Part shown: piece by piece, positions 34,522-44,818 of the stretch
Layout of the letters: each line of letters opens with the position of its first letter
Numbering within the stretch: the first letter of the stretch is position 1
NCBI RefSeq assembly: GCF_900099735.1
Contig: NZ_FNDT01000005.1
Coordinates: 124,001-188,000 of the forward strand
Reading direction: 5' to 3'
DNA length: 64,000 bases
Source of the DNA: Arthrobacter subterraneus
Lineage (GTDB): Bacteria; Actinomycetota; Actinomycetes; Actinomycetales; Micrococcaceae
Position numbers and translations under genes: made by a program
Notes under the pieces: model-generated
Seen by the model: only the letters and a program-made list of their open reading frames with translations
Told to the model about the DNA's origin: nothing
Database searches by the model: none

Positions 34522-35907
34522 TTAGCACTCCGTTACATTCACGGGGACGTTCACGGCGAGGCCGCCGCGGGAGGTCTCCTTGTATTTCGATTTCATGTCT
34601 GCGCCCGTGTCGCGCATGGTCCGGATGGCCTGGTCAAGGGAAACGATGTGCCCGCAGTCGCCGCTGAGCGCCAGCCGGGCGGAGTTGATCGCCTTGATGC
34701 TCGCGATGGCGTTGCGTTCGATGCACGGGACCTGCACCAGGCCGCCTACCGGGTCGCAGGTGAGGCCGAGGTTGTGCTCGATTCCCATCTCCGCGGCCTT
34801 CTCCACCTGCTGCGGGGAGCCGCCCAGCACTTCACAGAGAGCGCCGGCCGCCATTGAGCAGGCGGACCCAACCTCACCCTGGCATCCGACTTCAGCACCG
34901 GAGATCGATGCGTTCTCCTTGAAAAGAATCCCGATGGCTGCCGCGGTGAGCAGAAACCGGATGACGCCGTCGTCGTCAGCTCCCGGCACAAACTTCACGT
35001 AGTAATGCAGCACTGCCGGCACTATCCCGGCGGCGCCGTTGGTGGGAGCGGTGACGATGCGCCCGCCCGCGGCGTTTTCCTCGTTGACGGCGAGCGCAAA
35101 GAGGTTCACCCAGCCCATGGCCCGCAGGGGGTCGGCGGCGGCGTCGGCCTCGGTCAGTTCCTTGAAGAGCTGCGGCGCACGACGGCGGACCCTGAGTCCG
35201 CCGGGAAGGACTCCTTCGCTGTCGCAGCCGTTGGCGACGCACTCCTGCATAACCACCCAGATACGCAACAGTTCCCGGCGCAGCTCGGACTCGGTCCGCC
35301 AGGAGAGCTCGTTGGCCAGCATGATCCCGCTGACCGGCTTCCCTGTCCGGGCGCACTGTTCGAGAAGCTCCGCAGCCGTGCTGAAGGGGTACGGAACACT
35401 CGTCCGGTCGGCGCTGATGCGGTCCGCGCCGGCGGCGGATTCGTCGACTACGAATCCGCCGCCCACGGAGTAAAAGGTGCGCTCCAGGACGGGTATGCCG
35501 CCGTCGTCGAACGCTGTGAAGGCCATCCCGTTGGGGTGGTAAGGCAGCGCCTTCCGCCGGTGCAGGATGAGGTCCTCCGCGCTGTTGAACCCGATGCGCC
35601 GGCTGCCGGCGAGGTTGAGTTTCCCTTCCTCGAGCACCGCCCGGAACGCCTGTCCGGCAGTGGCGGTGTCCACCGTTTCCGGGTCCTCCCCCGTGAGCCC
35701 GAGCACCACCGCCTGGTCGGATCCGTGTCCCCGGCCGGTCGCACCGAGCGAACCGAACAGTTCCGCCCGCACCCGTCGGGTCCGTTCCAGCACCTCCTGT
35801 CCGCGCAGCTCCTCGATGAAAAGCCGCGCGGCACGCATCGGTCCCACCGTGTGGGAGGACGAGGGACCGATGCCGATGGAGAACAGGTCAAGTGCGGAGA
35901 GCTTCAT
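34522..35907 (-). CDS. sdaA: L-serine ammonia-lyase (iron-sulfur type, single chain)
   Basis: A 461-residue enzyme deaminating L-serine to pyruvate. The beta-like N-terminal domain '[22 protein letters not shown]' and alpha-like C-terminal domain '[17 protein letters not shown]...[21 protein letters not shown]' supply the [4Fe-4S] cysteines. The last residue is Cys (VTEC), matching the Legionella-type enzyme in which the C-terminal Cys caps the cluster. It follows soxG directly (stop and start share the junction at 35907) and turns serine from GlyA into pyruvate. Confidence 0.95.
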   Translation of the reverse strand: MKLSALDLFSIGIGPSSSHTVGPMRAARLFIEELRGQEVLERTRRVRAELFGSLGATGRGHGSDQAVVLGLTGEDPETVDTATAGQAFRAVLEEGKLNLAGSRRIGFNSAEDLILHRRKALPYHPNGMAFTAFDDGGIPVLERTFYSVGGGFVVDESAAGADRISADRTSVPYPFSTAAELLEQCARTGKPVSGIMLANELSWRTESELRRELLRIWVVMQECVANGCDSEGVLPGGLRVRRRAPQLFKELTEADAAADPLRAMGWVNLFALAVNEENAAGGRIVTAPTNGAAGIVPAVLHYYVKFVPGADDDGVIRFLLTAAAIGILFKENASISGAEVGCQGEVGSACSMAAGALCEVLGGSPQQVEKAAEMGIEHNLGLTCDPVGGLVQVPCIERNAIASIKAINSARLALSGDCGHIVSLDQAIRTMRDTGADMKSKYKETSRGGLAVNVPVNVTEC

Positions 35908-36557
35908 CAGGGGACCTCGGGGGAACCGAATTCGGCCACGGCATCCAGCAGCCAGCGCGCAACGTACTCCGCGAAGGAGGCCCGCGGGAAGATCCGGTAG
36001 GTAGTCTCATCCACCTGCCACAGCAGCACCGGAACCGGGCCCAGCAGGGTGGACACCGCTGTCCCGGGCTTGAAGACCCGGGGGTGCAGATCCAGCGGAC
36101 AGCCCTTCTCCAGCACCTTGCGGGCGGACGGACCGCTCAGTTCCAGGGTAGTCCGGTTGGCGGAGAGATCGACGACGGCGCCTGGCGCATCTCCCAGCGC
36201 AACTGCCAGTTCCCGCGCCGCGTCCGAGCCGTCGGGGGCCACCAGCAGGAACTCATCCGGCCCCTGCCAGAGGATGGCCGTTCCGGCCGGACTGCCGCTG
36301 ACCTCACCGCAGCGGGTGGGCAGCGGGGCGCCGGCCGCTGCGGAGAGAGCGTCCCCCGCCGGTGAGGCTGGGTCTGCGCGCAGCCCCACCATGGTGAGGA
36401 ACGGGACTTCGTGGAGTGCAGCGCCGGGGTTGGTTCCCTCCCATAGCGCCTCTTCCAGGTGCGCGAGCGGGCTCCGGCGCAGCTGCGCCCCAGCAACCCG
36501 TGCGTCCAGCGGTGATGTCGGTGATGTCGGTGATGTCATGGTTACCTGCTCAGCCAT
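35907..36557 (-). CDS. soxG: Sarcosine oxidase gamma subunit
   Basis: A 216-residue subunit of heterotetrameric sarcosine oxidase, structurally GcvT-like. Seen: '[13 protein letters not shown]', '[17 protein letters not shown]', '[36 protein letters not shown]' and '[21 protein letters not shown]'. The start overlaps the soxA end by 8 nt. The N-terminus has a threefold TSP repeat made by three copies of a 9-bp unit (36511-36537); a second ATG just before this repeat could be the real start, removing six residues. Confidence 0.92.
   Translation of the reverse strand: MAEQVTMTSPTSPTSPLDARVAGAQLRRSPLAHLEEALWEGTNPGAALHEVPFLTMVGLRADPASPAGDALSAAAGAPLPTRCGEVSGSPAGTAILWQGPDEFLLVAPDGSDAARELAVALGDAPGAVVDLSANRTTLELSGPSARKVLEKGCPLDLHPRVFKPGTAVSTLLGPVPVLLWQVDETTYRIFPRASFAEYVARWLLDAVAEFGSPEVP
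36511..36537. repeat. Three tandem copies of GGTGATGTC inside soxG
   Basis: Three perfect 9-bp units in frame encode (TSP)3 at the soxG N-terminus on the minus strand. Copy changes would keep the frame. Confidence 0.9.
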
Positions 36558-39501
36558 CGCGACGGCTCCCTTCGGCGTCGTACAGTACGGTTTCTCCCAC
36601 GGTGACTTCGACCAGCTGGCCGTTCACCGGGGCAATGAGTGTTTCGCCGATGCGGTTCCGGCCGTTCCTGATCAGTGCCAGCCCGAAGGACCTGCCCAGC
36701 GCGGCGCTGTGGTAGCTCGAGGTGACGTGCCCTTCCATCGGCACCGGTCCCGCTTCCGGGGTGATCGGTACGCCGGTTGAGACAAGCTGGGTACCCTCGG
36801 GCAGACGGATTGTTCCGTCCACCGGCAGCACGCTCACCATGTGCTTGCGGTCCGTGCGGCTACTGTCCAGCCGCGCGTAGGAGCGCTTGCCGATGAAGTC
36901 CTTGACCTTCGAGACGATCCACTCCATGCCCGCATCCTGCGGGGTGACCGTACCGTCGGTGTCCTGCCCGACGATCGGGTAGCCCTTTTCGGCGCGCAGC
37001 ACGTGCATGGTTTCGGTGCCGTACGGGGTGATACCGAACTCGGCTCCCGCGTCAGCGACCGACTCCCAGACGTGCAGCCCGTACCAGGAGGCCACGTTGA
37101 TCTCGAACGCCAGCTCACCGGAGAAGGAGATCCGGCAGATCCGCGCCGGAACGCCGGAGGCCAGCACGGTTTCGCGGAACGTCATGAACCCGAAGGCGTC
37201 GTTGGAGACGTCCAGGTCCGGTGCCAGCCGGGCAATCACCTCGCGGGATTTGGGCCCGACGACGGCGACCGTGGAATACTGCTCGGTCACCGAAGTGAAC
37301 ACCACGTCGAGTTCAGGCCACTCGGTCTGGGACCATTCCTCCAGCCAGTCCAGCACCTTCGCGGCACCACCGGTGGTGGTGGTCAGGAAGTAGCGGTCGT
37401 CGTCCAGGCGGAGGTTGACGCCGTCGTCGAAAATCATGCCGTCCGGCGTGCACATCACGCCGTAGCGGGCGGAACCGGGAGCCAGCTTCTTGAACGCGTT
37501 GGTGTAGATCCGGTTGAGGAACTCACCGGCGTCCTTCCCTCGCACTTCGATTTTTCCGAGGGTGGTGGCATCCATGAAGCCGACGCTGTTGCGTACTGCC
37601 GCGCATTCGCGCAGCACCGCTGTGTCCATGTCCTCCCCCGGCTGAGGGTAGTACCAGGGACGCTTCCACTGGCCGACGTCCTCGAACTTCGCGCCGTGGG
37701 CAACGTGCCAGGAGTGGATCGGGGTGATGCGAGCGGGATCGAACAGCTCACCGCGCTCCCGGCCCGCAAGCGCCGCGAACGCGACCGGCGCGTAGGGTGC
37801 GCGGAAGGTGGTGGTGCCGATCTCGCCGAGGCTCGTGCCGCCGTCATTTCCGTTCAGTGCCGCGGCGATCACGCCGATGGCGTTGACCCCGGAGGTCTTG
37901 CCCTGGTCATTGGCGGTGCTGATGGAGGTGTAGCGCTTGATGTGTTCCACGCTGCGCATGCCGGCACCGGTTGCGCGGAGTACGTCGGCCACGGACTGGT
38001 CGCGCTGCAGATCCACGAAGTGCGCGCTCCAGTCCGTGCCCTCGGGCGCGGGGGCGAGCCACAGCGGACGGGTGACCCCGTCCGCGGGCGGCAAGTCGGC
38101 AAGCGGAGTTGCGGCCTGGATGCCGCCGTCGTTCACGAAGCCGGCGTTGAACGCGGCAATCGCCCCGGCTGACTTGCCCTCGGCAACACAGCCGTCCAGC
38201 CGGTAGGTGCCACGGGCGGCACCGACAACCTGCTGGGCCTCCACCTCGGCGGCGGGCACGAAGGCCACGAGGTCCTCGTCCCAGCGCAGTTTCCCCTGAC
38301 GCTGGCTGTGCAGGTGGACTACCGGGCTGAAGCCGCCGGAGACTGCAAGAAGGTCACAGTCCAGAGTTTCCGCCTCGCCGGCCAGTGCGCCGTCGCTGTC
38401 GATCGCACTGATCGTCACCGAGGTGATCCTGCCCCTGGCTTCGGCGGTGCCGTTGTCCCGGGCGTCAGTGTCGATGACGGCGCTGCCGGGAATCACCCGG
38501 ATGCCGGCCTCTGCCGCGCGGCGGGCAGCGGTGCTCAGGCCCGGGCGGGTGTCGACGACGGCGGCAACCGTGACACCCTGTGCTGCGAGCTCCCCGGCCA
38601 GGTCATAGACGCTGTCATTGGTGGTTGCGAGCACCACGTTGCGGCCGGCGAGTACGGCGTACCGGTTGAGGTACGTGCGCACGGCCGAGGCGAGCATCAT
38701 GCCCGGCCTGTCGTTGTTCCGGAACACGAGCGGGCGTTCGTGGGCGCCGGTTGCGAGGACAACCTGGGCAGCCCGGATATGCCAGACGCGCTGACGGGAG
38801 ACGCCTGCCGGCGCCGGGGTGGCCAGGTGGTCGGTACGGTTCTGGACTGCGATGAGGTAGTTGCCGTCATAGCTGCCGAAGACGCTGGATCTGCTGAGCA
38901 CCGTGGTTTCGGGGGCAGCGGCCAGCTCGGCGACGACGGTCCGTACCCACTCGCGGGCTGGCACGCCGTCGATGGTCTCTGCAGCCGGGCCGTCTTCACG
39001 GGGACCGGACAGGACCGCGCCGCCCGGTTCGGGCTGGTCGTCCAGGAGGATGACGCGGGAACCGGTTGCCGCTGCCGCGCGTGCCGCGGCCAGCCCGGCC
39101 GGTCCGCCGCCAACAACGGCGACGTCGGTGTGAACGTACTTCTTGTCGTAGACGGCGTTGTCCGGGGTGGGGTCGAGTTTGCCCCTGCCGGACAGGTACC
39201 CGGCGCGGAGCCCGTCGACCAGTTCCACCATGGTGGCGGGAAGCATCGATTCTGCGGTGCCGCCGTCCTCCGCTGCCTCAACCCGGAGAAGCGCGTTGGG
39301 TTCATCGACTCCGGCGCTCATAATTCCGCGGGGCCGGCCGAGGTAAAGGGAGGGCGCGGCCGAAATCCGGCCGTTGGCCAGGAGCGCGGACGCCACAGTG
39401 TCGCCGGGGTGACCGGTGAACGCCTCGCCGTCGATGGTGAAGCTCAGTACGCGGGACCGGTCGATATGTCCGCCGGATGGCAGACGGTGGAACTGGCTCA
39501 T
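36550..39501 (-). CDS. soxA: Sarcosine oxidase alpha subunit
   Basis: A 983-residue subunit, the normal size. The N-terminal ferredoxin-like part '[26 protein letters not shown]' is followed by an NAD/FAD-binding Rossmann domain ('[21 protein letters not shown]' near 130-150) and a second nucleotide site. From about residue 600 there is a GcvT-like THF-binding domain ('[27 protein letters not shown]', '[39 protein letters not shown]'). It passes the methylene group to THF. The ATG at 39501 overlaps soxD by 4 nt; a longer frame to 39804 just reads through soxD. Confidence 0.95.
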   Translation of the reverse strand: MSQFHRLPSGGHIDRSRVLSFTIDGEAFTGHPGDTVASALLANGRISAAPSLYLGRPRGIMSAGVDEPNALLRVEAAEDGGTAESMLPATMVELVDGLRAGYLSGRGKLDPTPDNAVYDKKYVHTDVAVVGGGPAGLAAARAAAATGSRVILLDDQPEPGGAVLSGPREDGPAAETIDGVPAREWVRTVVAELAAAPETTVLSRSSVFGSYDGNYLIAVQNRTDHLATPAPAGVSRQRVWHIRAAQVVLATGAHERPLVFRNNDRPGMMLASAVRTYLNRYAVLAGRNVVLATTNDSVYDLAGELAAQGVTVAAVVDTRPGLSTAARRAAEAGIRVIPGSAVIDTDARDNGTAEARGRITSVTISAIDSDGALAGEAETLDCDLLAVSGGFSPVVHLHSQRQGKLRWDEDLVAFVPAAEVEAQQVVGAARGTYRLDGCVAEGKSAGAIAAFNAGFVNDGGIQAATPLADLPPADGVTRPLWLAPAPEGTDWSAHFVDLQRDQSVADVLRATGAGMRSVEHIKRYTSISTANDQGKTSGVNAIGVIAAALNGNDGGTSLGEIGTTTFRAPYAPVAFAALAGRERGELFDPARITPIHSWHVAHGAKFEDVGQWKRPWYYPQPGEDMDTAVLRECAAVRNSVGFMDATTLGKIEVRGKDAGEFLNRIYTNAFKKLAPGSARYGVMCTPDGMIFDDGVNLRLDDDRYFLTTTTGGAAKVLDWLEEWSQTEWPELDVVFTSVTEQYSTVAVVGPKSREVIARLAPDLDVSNDAFGFMTFRETVLASGVPARICRISFSGELAFEINVASWYGLHVWESVADAGAEFGITPYGTETMHVLRAEKGYPIVGQDTDGTVTPQDAGMEWIVSKVKDFIGKRSYARLDSSRTDRKHMVSVLPVDGTIRLPEGTQLVSTGVPITPEAGPVPMEGHVTSSYHSAALGRSFGLALIRNGRNRIGETLIAPVNGQLVEVTVGETVLYDAEGSRRDG

Positions 39502-39827
39502 CGGGGTCCTCCCGTTGGTCCGAAGGCGGGTGCGCCGGAGGGTGTGAGGGTGCTGGCATCGGGACGGGGCTGTCCCATGCGGTAGACAGAGAGAACCTCG
39601 TACGTGACGGTGTCGCGCAGCACGTTGAACCACCGGCGGCACCCGGTGCTGTGCACCCAGCGCTCCGCGGAGATTCCCTTCGGGTTCTCCCGGTAGAAGA
39701 GGTAACGCGCCCATTCCTCGTCGCTGAGGTCGGACGGGTTCTCGGGGTAGGCAACATGGGCCTGGCCGCCGTAGTGGTATTCGTTTTCGTCCCTGGCTCC
39801 GCACCAGGGGCAGTTGATCAACAGCAT
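39498..39827 (-). CDS. soxD: Sarcosine oxidase delta subunit
   Basis: A 109-residue zinc-binding subunit. '[18 protein letters not shown]' gives Cys6 and Cys9, and '[23 protein letters not shown]' gives His59 and Cys63, the usual Zn site. The C-terminal 20 residues are Pro/Gly-rich. It lies 27 bp after soxB and overlaps soxA by 4 nt. Confidence 0.95.
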   Translation of the reverse strand: MLLINCPWCGARDENEYHYGGQAHVAYPENPSDLSDEEWARYLFYRENPKGISAERWVHSTGCRRWFNVLRDTVTYEVLSVYRMGQPRPDASTLTPSGAPAFGPTGGPR

Positions 39828-39854
39828 GACTGTCCTTTGATTAGTGGCGAAGAT

Positions 39855-41075
39855 CTAGTGCGCTACGGCAGCTGCGCCGTGCTCATCGATGAGGGCGCCG
39901 GAGACAAAGCGGTCCAGCGCAAACGGGGCGTTCAGTTCGTGGGGCTCGCCCGAGGCAATGGTGTGGGCGAAGGCCCAGCCGGCGCCGGGAGTGCCCTTGA
40001 ACCCACCGGTCCCCCAGCCGCAGTTGACGTACATGTTGTCCACCGGGGTCTTACCGACAATCGGTGAGGCATCGAGCGTCACGTCCACGATCCCGCCCCA
40101 GGTGCGCAGCACGTGCGCCCGGGCGAAGATCGGGAAGAGTTCGACGGCGGCTGCCATCTGTTCCTCGATGACGTGGAAGGACCCGCGCTGGCCGTAGCCG
40201 CTGTAGGAGTCAACCCCCGCCCCCATCACCAGCTCGCCCTTGTGCGCTTGCGAGACGTAGACGTGAACGTGGTTGGACATGACCACGGTAGGATGCACCG
40301 GTTCATGCAGTTCAGAGACCAGGGCCTGGAGTGGGTGGGACTGGATGGGCAGATCGAAGCCGGCGAGTTTCGCGAGGACGCTGCTGTGCCCGGCAGCGGC
40401 CAGCCCCACGGCGCCGGTGTTGATCCGGCCGCGGCTGGTCTCAACGCCGACCACACGGTTGCCGTCCTTGATGAACCCGGTGACCTCGCAGTTCTGGATG
40501 ATGTCGACACCCATTTCGTCGCACTTGCGTGCGAATGCCCAGGCCACGTGGTCGTGCTTGGCGATCCCGGCGCGCGGCTGGTACGTCGCGCCAAGCACCG
40601 GGTAGCGGATGTTGTCGGAAATGTTGAGGATGGGGCAGAGTTCCTTGACCTGCCGCGGGTCCAGCCACTCCGCGTCCACGCCGTTGAGCTGGTTGGCGTT
40701 GACGCGGCGCATACTCTCGCGGACATCGCCCAGGGTGTGGGCAAGATTCATCACGCCGCGCTGGCTGAAGAGGAAGTCATACTCGAGTTCTTCCGGGAGT
40801 CGCTCCCACAGCTTGAGCGAGTGCTCGTAGATGGCCGCGCTTTCATCCCAGAGGTAGTTGGAGCGGATGATGGTGGTGTTGCGGGCCATATTGCCGCCGG
40901 CCAGCCATCCGCGCTCCAGCACGGCGATGTTGGTCATCCCGTGGTTCTTGGCGAGGAAGTACGCGGTGGCAAGCCCGTGTCCGCCGCCGCCCACAATAAT
41001 GGCGTCATAGGAGGTTTTGGGCTCCGGGTTGCGCCAGAGGAAATCAGGATGCTCCGGCAGCAGATCGGCGGTCAT
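39855..41075 (-). CDS. soxB: Sarcosine oxidase beta subunit
   Basis: A 406-residue FAD/FMN subunit carrying the demethylation site. FAD motif '[21 protein letters not shown]' (26-46), '[22 protein letters not shown]' (54-75), and '[21 protein letters not shown]' with His174, corresponding to the His that binds FMN covalently in Corynebacterium. It oxidises sarcosine to glycine with H2O2 and 5,10-methylene-THF. The ATG overlaps the glyA stop by 4 nt. Confidence 0.96.
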   Translation of the reverse strand: MTADLLPEHPDFLWRNPEPKTSYDAIIVGGGGHGLATAYFLAKNHGMTNIAVLERGWLAGGNMARNTTIIRSNYLWDESAAIYEHSLKLWERLPEELEYDFLFSQRGVMNLAHTLGDVRESMRRVNANQLNGVDAEWLDPRQVKELCPILNISDNIRYPVLGATYQPRAGIAKHDHVAWAFARKCDEMGVDIIQNCEVTGFIKDGNRVVGVETSRGRINTGAVGLAAAGHSSVLAKLAGFDLPIQSHPLQALVSELHEPVHPTVVMSNHVHVYVSQAHKGELVMGAGVDSYSGYGQRGSFHVIEEQMAAAVELFPIFARAHVLRTWGGIVDVTLDASPIVGKTPVDNMYVNCGWGTGGFKGTPGAGWAFAHTIASGEPHELNAPFALDRFVSGALIDEHGAAAVAH

Positions 41076-42355
41076 GAAAGGTCTCCGTTCAGGTTCGGGT
41101 AGAGCGGGAACTTCTCGGCGAGGACGGCTACGCGGTCCCGCAGCTCCGCCTGGAGTTCGTCGGTCAGGTCAAGACTGAGGGCTGCTGCGATGATGTCTGC
41201 CACCTCGTCGAATTCACCGGCGCCGAAGCCCCGGGTTGCCAGCGCCGGCGTTCCGATTCGCAGCCCGGAGGAAACCATGGGCGGGCGGGGGTCAAACGGC
41301 ACTGCGTTGCGGTTGACGGTGATTCCGATGCGGTGCAGCCGGTCTTCAGCCTGCTGTCCGTCGAGCTCGGAGTTGCGCAGGTCAACGAGGACCAGGTGCA
41401 CGTCGGTTCCACCGGTGACCACCGAGATTCCGGCGCGGGCAACGTCGTCTTCCATCAGCCGTCCTGCCAGTGCGCGGGCACCGTCGAGGGTGCGCTGCTG
41501 ACGTTCGCGGAAGTCCTGTGTTGCTGCCATCTTGAACGCAACCGCCTTGGCGGCGATGACGTGCTGCAGGGGCCCGCCCTGCTGCCCGGGGAAGACGGCG
41601 CTGTTGATCTTCTTCGAATACCCGGCGCGGCTGAGGATGACACCTCCGCGCGGCCCGCCGAGGGTTTTGTGCGTGGTGGTGGTGACAACGTCGGCGTAGG
41701 GGACCGGACTCGGATGCAGCCCGGCTGCCACGAGCCCGGCGAAGTGCGCCATGTCCACCAAAAGGAAAGCGCCGACCAGGTCAGCGATCCGGCGGAACTC
41801 CGCGAAATCAAGCTGGCGGGAATAGGCCGACCAGCCGGTGATGATCATCTTCGGCCGGTGCTCGAGCGCCAGTGCCTCCACCTGCGCCATGTCCACCCGG
41901 TGGTCATCCTCGCGAACGTGGTACGGCACCACGTTGTAAAGCTTGCCGGAGAAGTTGATCTTCATTCCGTGGGTGAGGTGGCCGCCGTGGGCGAGATTGA
42001 GTCCGAGGATGGTGTCGCCGGGATCCAGGAGTGCAAACATCGCGGCCGCGTTGGCCTGGGCGCCGGAGTGCGGCTGCACGTTGGCGTACTCCGCCCCGAA
42101 GAGGGCCTTCACACGGTCGATGGCGAGCTGCTCGATCACATCGACGTGCTCGCAGCCGCCGTAGTAACGCTTGCCGGGATAGCCCTCGGCGTACTTGTTG
42201 GTGAGGACCGAGCCCTGCGCCTCCATCACGGCCGTGGGCGCGAAATTCTCCGAGGCAATCATCTCCAGCGTCGACTGCTGACGCTCGAGTTCATGATCAA
42301 TGGCGGCTTTGATCTCGGGATCTGCCGCGGCCAGGGTGATTGACAGGTTCGTCAC
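41072..42355 (-). CDS. glyA: Serine hydroxymethyltransferase
   Basis: A 427-residue PLP enzyme. '[37 protein letters not shown]' and '[17 protein letters not shown]' with PLP Lys230. It joins glycine and 5,10-methylene-THF, both products of sarcosine oxidase, to form serine. It heads the operon glyA-soxB-soxD-soxA-soxG-sdaA-purU. The GTG start at 42355 follows GAAGGAAGGG; upstream in-frame residues to 42436 cross the promoter. Probably a catabolic second copy rather than the sole housekeeping one (inference). Confidence 0.95.
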   Translation of the reverse strand: MTNLSITLAAADPEIKAAIDHELERQQSTLEMIASENFAPTAVMEAQGSVLTNKYAEGYPGKRYYGGCEHVDVIEQLAIDRVKALFGAEYANVQPHSGAQANAAAMFALLDPGDTILGLNLAHGGHLTHGMKINFSGKLYNVVPYHVREDDHRVDMAQVEALALEHRPKMIITGWSAYSRQLDFAEFRRIADLVGAFLLVDMAHFAGLVAAGLHPSPVPYADVVTTTTHKTLGGPRGGVILSRAGYSKKINSAVFPGQQGGPLQHVIAAKAVAFKMAATQDFRERQQRTLDGARALAGRLMEDDVARAGISVVTGGTDVHLVLVDLRNSELDGQQAEDRLHRIGITVNRNAVPFDPRPPMVSSGLRIGTPALATRGFGAGEFDEVADIIAAALSLDLTDELQAELRDRVAVLAEKFPLYPNLNGDLS

Positions 42356-42393
42356 GAGTGGCCCTTCCTTCGAAAGTAGACGACTAATGTCTG

Positions 42394-42407
42394 ACTGATA
42401 TATCAGT
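42394..42407. promoter_or_regulatory. Palindromic operator ACTGATATATCAGT between glyA and FadR-type gene
   Basis: A perfect 14-bp palindrome in the 142-bp divergent gap, 39 bp from the glyA start. Size and position suit a FadR-subfamily GntR dimer, encoded next to it. Confidence 0.6.
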
Positions 42408-42421
42408 ACTGGACTAAATGG

Positions 42422-42437
42422 TATGCTGTAGATCACA
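42422..42437 (-). promoter_or_regulatory. CRP/GlxR-like half-conserved site
   Basis: Minus strand TGTGATCTACAGCATA has an intact TGTGA half, the central TA and part of the second half of the CRP/GlxR consensus. It lies 67 bp upstream of glyA. Weak evidence. Confidence 0.3.
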
Positions 42438-42497
42438 CAGCGTCAACAGGCTCATGAAAGTGCCTGTGGCGGATCAGCCTGGGCAAAGGAGATACCC

Positions 42498-43172
42498 ATG
42501 AGCGTGACCGAGGCATTTCCAGAAAGGACCGAAGGACACCTATCCCTGGCCGAGCGCGCCTACCGGGAGCTGCGCGACCGGCTGATCATGCTCGACATCC
42601 GGCCGGGTGACCCGATCAACGACGGTCAGCTTGCGGCCCAACTGGGCATCGGGCGCACACCCGTCCGCGAAGCGCTCAAGCGGCTGGAGACGGACCACAT
42701 GGTGGTCTCCTACCCGCGCAGGGGAACTTTCGCGACGATTGTCGACATCACAGCCCTGGCGGACATTTCCGAACTGCGCCGCGTCCTTGAACCGCTGGCC
42801 GCACGCAAGGCCGCGCTCAGTGCCAATGCCCGGATGCGGGAGGAACTCTTCACCCTCGCGGATGACATTCAGCGTCTGGATGACGCCGCCCCGGGGAACA
42901 TGTCGGACCTGATGCGCTACGACCTCAACGTACACAGGATCATCTACCGCACCGCGGGGAACCCGCACCTCGAAGACACCCTGATCCGACTGGATAACCT
43001 CGCAACCCGCATCTGGTGCCTCGTCCTGGACAAGGTGCCCACCGTCGCCGGGCACGTCTCCGAGCACGTCCGGCTCCTCAAGGCCATCGGCGACGGCGAC
43101 GCGGACCAGGCTGCGAAACTCGCCCTGGAGCACATCACCAGCTTCGAGGAAACCATCCGCACCGTGCTGTAG
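42498..43172 (+). CDS. GntR/FadR family (FCD) regulator of the sarcosine operon
   Basis: A 224-residue regulator: winged helix 'INDGQLAAQLGIGRTPVREALKRLETDHMVVSYPRRGTFATIVD' (about 36-79) and an all-helical FCD ligand domain with 'YDLNVHRIIYRTAGNPHLEDTLIRL' and 'VSEHVRLLKAIGDGDADQAAKLALEHI' (metal/ligand His residues). AAAGGAG precedes the ATG. Divergent from glyA-sox with a palindrome in the gap, so it most likely controls that operon in response to sarcosine or a product. A 5' leader hairpin ACAGGC/GCCTGT (42446-42467) precedes it. Confidence 0.88.
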   Translation: MSVTEAFPERTEGHLSLAERAYRELRDRLIMLDIRPGDPINDGQLAAQLGIGRTPVREALKRLETDHMVVSYPRRGTFATIVDITALADISELRRVLEPLAARKAALSANARMREELFTLADDIQRLDDAAPGNMSDLMRYDLNVHRIIYRTAGNPHLEDTLIRLDNLATRIWCLVLDKVPTVAGHVSEHVRLLKAIGDGDADQAAKLALEHITSFEETIRTVL

Positions 43173-43346
43173 GCACCGGGGTTTGGGTGGGTTTCATTGC
43201 CGCCCTCCTGCAGGGGGCCACGGAGTTGAACCGGCGGGCGGCCCGCAGGGATGCCTGGCCAAACGCCAACTCCGGAATTTTCCATGACCGTCTGTGAAGC
43301 GGAGCTGCACCCCGCCGCCACCGGTGCGCCCCTGTGGGTTCCGCTA

Positions 43347-43375
43347 TTGACAGTGATCGACACCACATCTAGTCT
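43347..43375 (+). promoter_or_regulatory. Sigma-A promoter of the creatinine/creatine operon
   Basis: TTGACA (43347-43352), 17-bp spacer, TAGTCT (43370-43375). The expected start is near 43382, inside the TGCAAC repeats. The rest of the 43173-43425 gap holds no gene that I can support. Confidence 0.65.
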
Positions 43376-43377
43376 GA

Positions 43378-43403
43378 TGCAACAAGGTTGCACTGAATGC
43401 AAC
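43378..43403. promoter_or_regulatory. Triple half-site operator (TGCAAC / GTTGCA / TGCAAC)
   Basis: Three 6-bp half-sites in alternating orientation. The first and second form TGCAAC-AAG-GTTGCA (43378-43392), the second and third GTTGCA-CTGAA-TGCAAC (43387-43403). Both are perfect. They cover the predicted transcription start of the operon, which suits a repressor with two overlapping binding modes. The IclR regulator at the operon end is the likely partner, though the FadR-type protein is possible. Confidence 0.6.
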
Positions 43404-43425
43404 TCCCGACAACTTGGTGGTTTTC

Positions 43426-44778
43426 ATGACTGGCACAACGGGCAACGACGCCCCTACCCTAGGACCGACCCTCAGCGGACAGGGACGAGTACATCCGACC
43501 GGAGTAGGCAAAGACACCCGACGGCGGGTAGTAGCCGCCAGCTTCATCGGCAACTTCGTCGAATGGTTCGACTACGCGGTGTACGGTTACCTCGCCACAA
43601 CGATCGCAGCCGTTTTCTTCCCTGAGTCCGACCCGCAGGCCGCTCTTCTGCAGACCTTCGCCCTCTTCGCCGTTTCCTTCCTGGTCCGCCCGCTGGGCGG
43701 CTTCGTGTGGGGCCATATCGGTGACAAGGTGGGACGGCGGAACGCACTCTCCCTGTCAATCCTCATCATGTCCGCCGCGACATTCTGCATTGCACTGATT
43801 CCCAGCTATGCCAGCATCGGAGCCTGGGCGCCGCTGCTGCTCCTGTTCATCCGCATCATCCAGGGGTTCTCCGCCTCGGGTGAATATGCCGGCGCCTCAG
43901 CCTTCCTCGTGGAGTATGCGCCAGCCAACAAACGCGGACTCTACGCCGCGGTCGTACCCGCAAGCACCGCTGCCGGACTCCTGCTTGGTTCTCTGCTGGT
44001 TACCCTCATGACGAGCGTGCTCAGCTCGGACCAGATGGAAAGCTGGGGCTGGCGCCTCCCCTTCCTGCTCGCCGCTCCCATGGGCCTGATCGGTCGCTAC
44101 ATCCGCACCAAGCTTGAAGACACGCCGGTCTTCCGTGAACTCGCCGCCGAAGACAACGCCATCAAGGCACCGGTCCGCAGCCTCTTCAGGAACCATTGGC
44201 GCCAGTTACTTCAGGCCGTGGGAGCTGTGCTCCTCAACGCCGTGGGCTTCTACGTGATCCTCAGCTACATGCCTACCTACCTCTCTGCAGAGCTCGGCGT
44301 GGGTGCAGCGGAGTCGTACTTCGCCACCACCATCGCACTCGTCACGTATATCGGCTTCATCTTCCTCACGGGGATGCTCTCGGACCGCTTCGGCCGCAAG
44401 AAGGTGCTCATATCCGCCTCGGTGCTGTTCATAGTGCTCACCGTTCCGGCCTTTGCGCTGTTGGATACCGGCAACTTCCTCGTGATCGTGCTGGTCCAGA
44501 TCCTGCTGGGCGCCATGCTGACACTGAATGACGGAACACTCCCGAGCTTCCTGGCTGAAATGTTTCCCACCAGGGTCCGGTACAGCGGTTTTGCCGTCAG
44601 CTTCAACCTCTCCAACGCACTTTTCGGCGGAACTGCACCCTACGTCGCCACGCTCCTCATTGCGCTGACCGCCAATGACCTTGCGCCGGCCTGGTACCTC
44701 GTAGGCGCAGCCTTCATCTCACTCATCGCGGTGTCCCTGTCACGGGAAACCAGCCGCGCGCCCCTGCGGCACCAATAA
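43426..44778 (+). CDS. MFS transporter, metabolite:H+ symporter (MHS) family
   Basis: A 450-residue, 12-TM transporter. 'ASFIGNFVEWFDYAVYGYLATTIAAVFFP' at TM1 and 'RPLGGFVWGHIGDKVGRRNAL' are the MHS (ProP/KgtP) signatures; 'GFSASGEYAGASAFLVEYAP' is in TM4-5. The family imports small acids and zwitterions by proton symport. First gene of the creatinine operon, 40 bp before creatinase, so it probably brings in creatinine or creatine. Starts at 43414 (TTG) and 43417 (GTG) are possible; the ATG at 43426 is used. Confidence 0.88.
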   Translation: MTGTTGNDAPTLGPTLSGQGRVHPTGVGKDTRRRVVAASFIGNFVEWFDYAVYGYLATTIAAVFFPESDPQAALLQTFALFAVSFLVRPLGGFVWGHIGDKVGRRNALSLSILIMSAATFCIALIPSYASIGAWAPLLLLFIRIIQGFSASGEYAGASAFLVEYAPANKRGLYAAVVPASTAAGLLLGSLLVTLMTSVLSSDQMESWGWRLPFLLAAPMGLIGRYIRTKLEDTPVFRELAAEDNAIKAPVRSLFRNHWRQLLQAVGAVLLNAVGFYVILSYMPTYLSAELGVGAAESYFATTIALVTYIGFIFLTGMLSDRFGRKKVLISASVLFIVLTVPAFALLDTGNFLVIVLVQILLGAMLTLNDGTLPSFLAEMFPTRVRYSGFAVSFNLSNALFGGTAPYVATLLIALTANDLAPAWYLVGAAFISLIAVSLSRETSRAPLRHQ

Positions 44779-44818
44779 ACCTTCCTCCACTGTTCACAAC
44801 CCCTACCTAGGAGATTCG

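Noticed and set aside
36841-39585. Two plus-strand open frames of over 420 codons opposite soxA
   Set aside because: soxA is unmistakable on the minus strand; these are third-position GC shadows.
39502-39804. soxA extended to 39804
   Set aside because: The extra 101 residues read through soxD in another frame. The ATG at 39501 starts exactly at the family N-terminus.
42446-42467. ACAGGC/GCCTGT hairpin in the FadR-type gene leader as a riboswitch
   Set aside because: A simple 6-bp stem in a short leader with no conserved aptamer structure. Glycine riboswitch features are absent.
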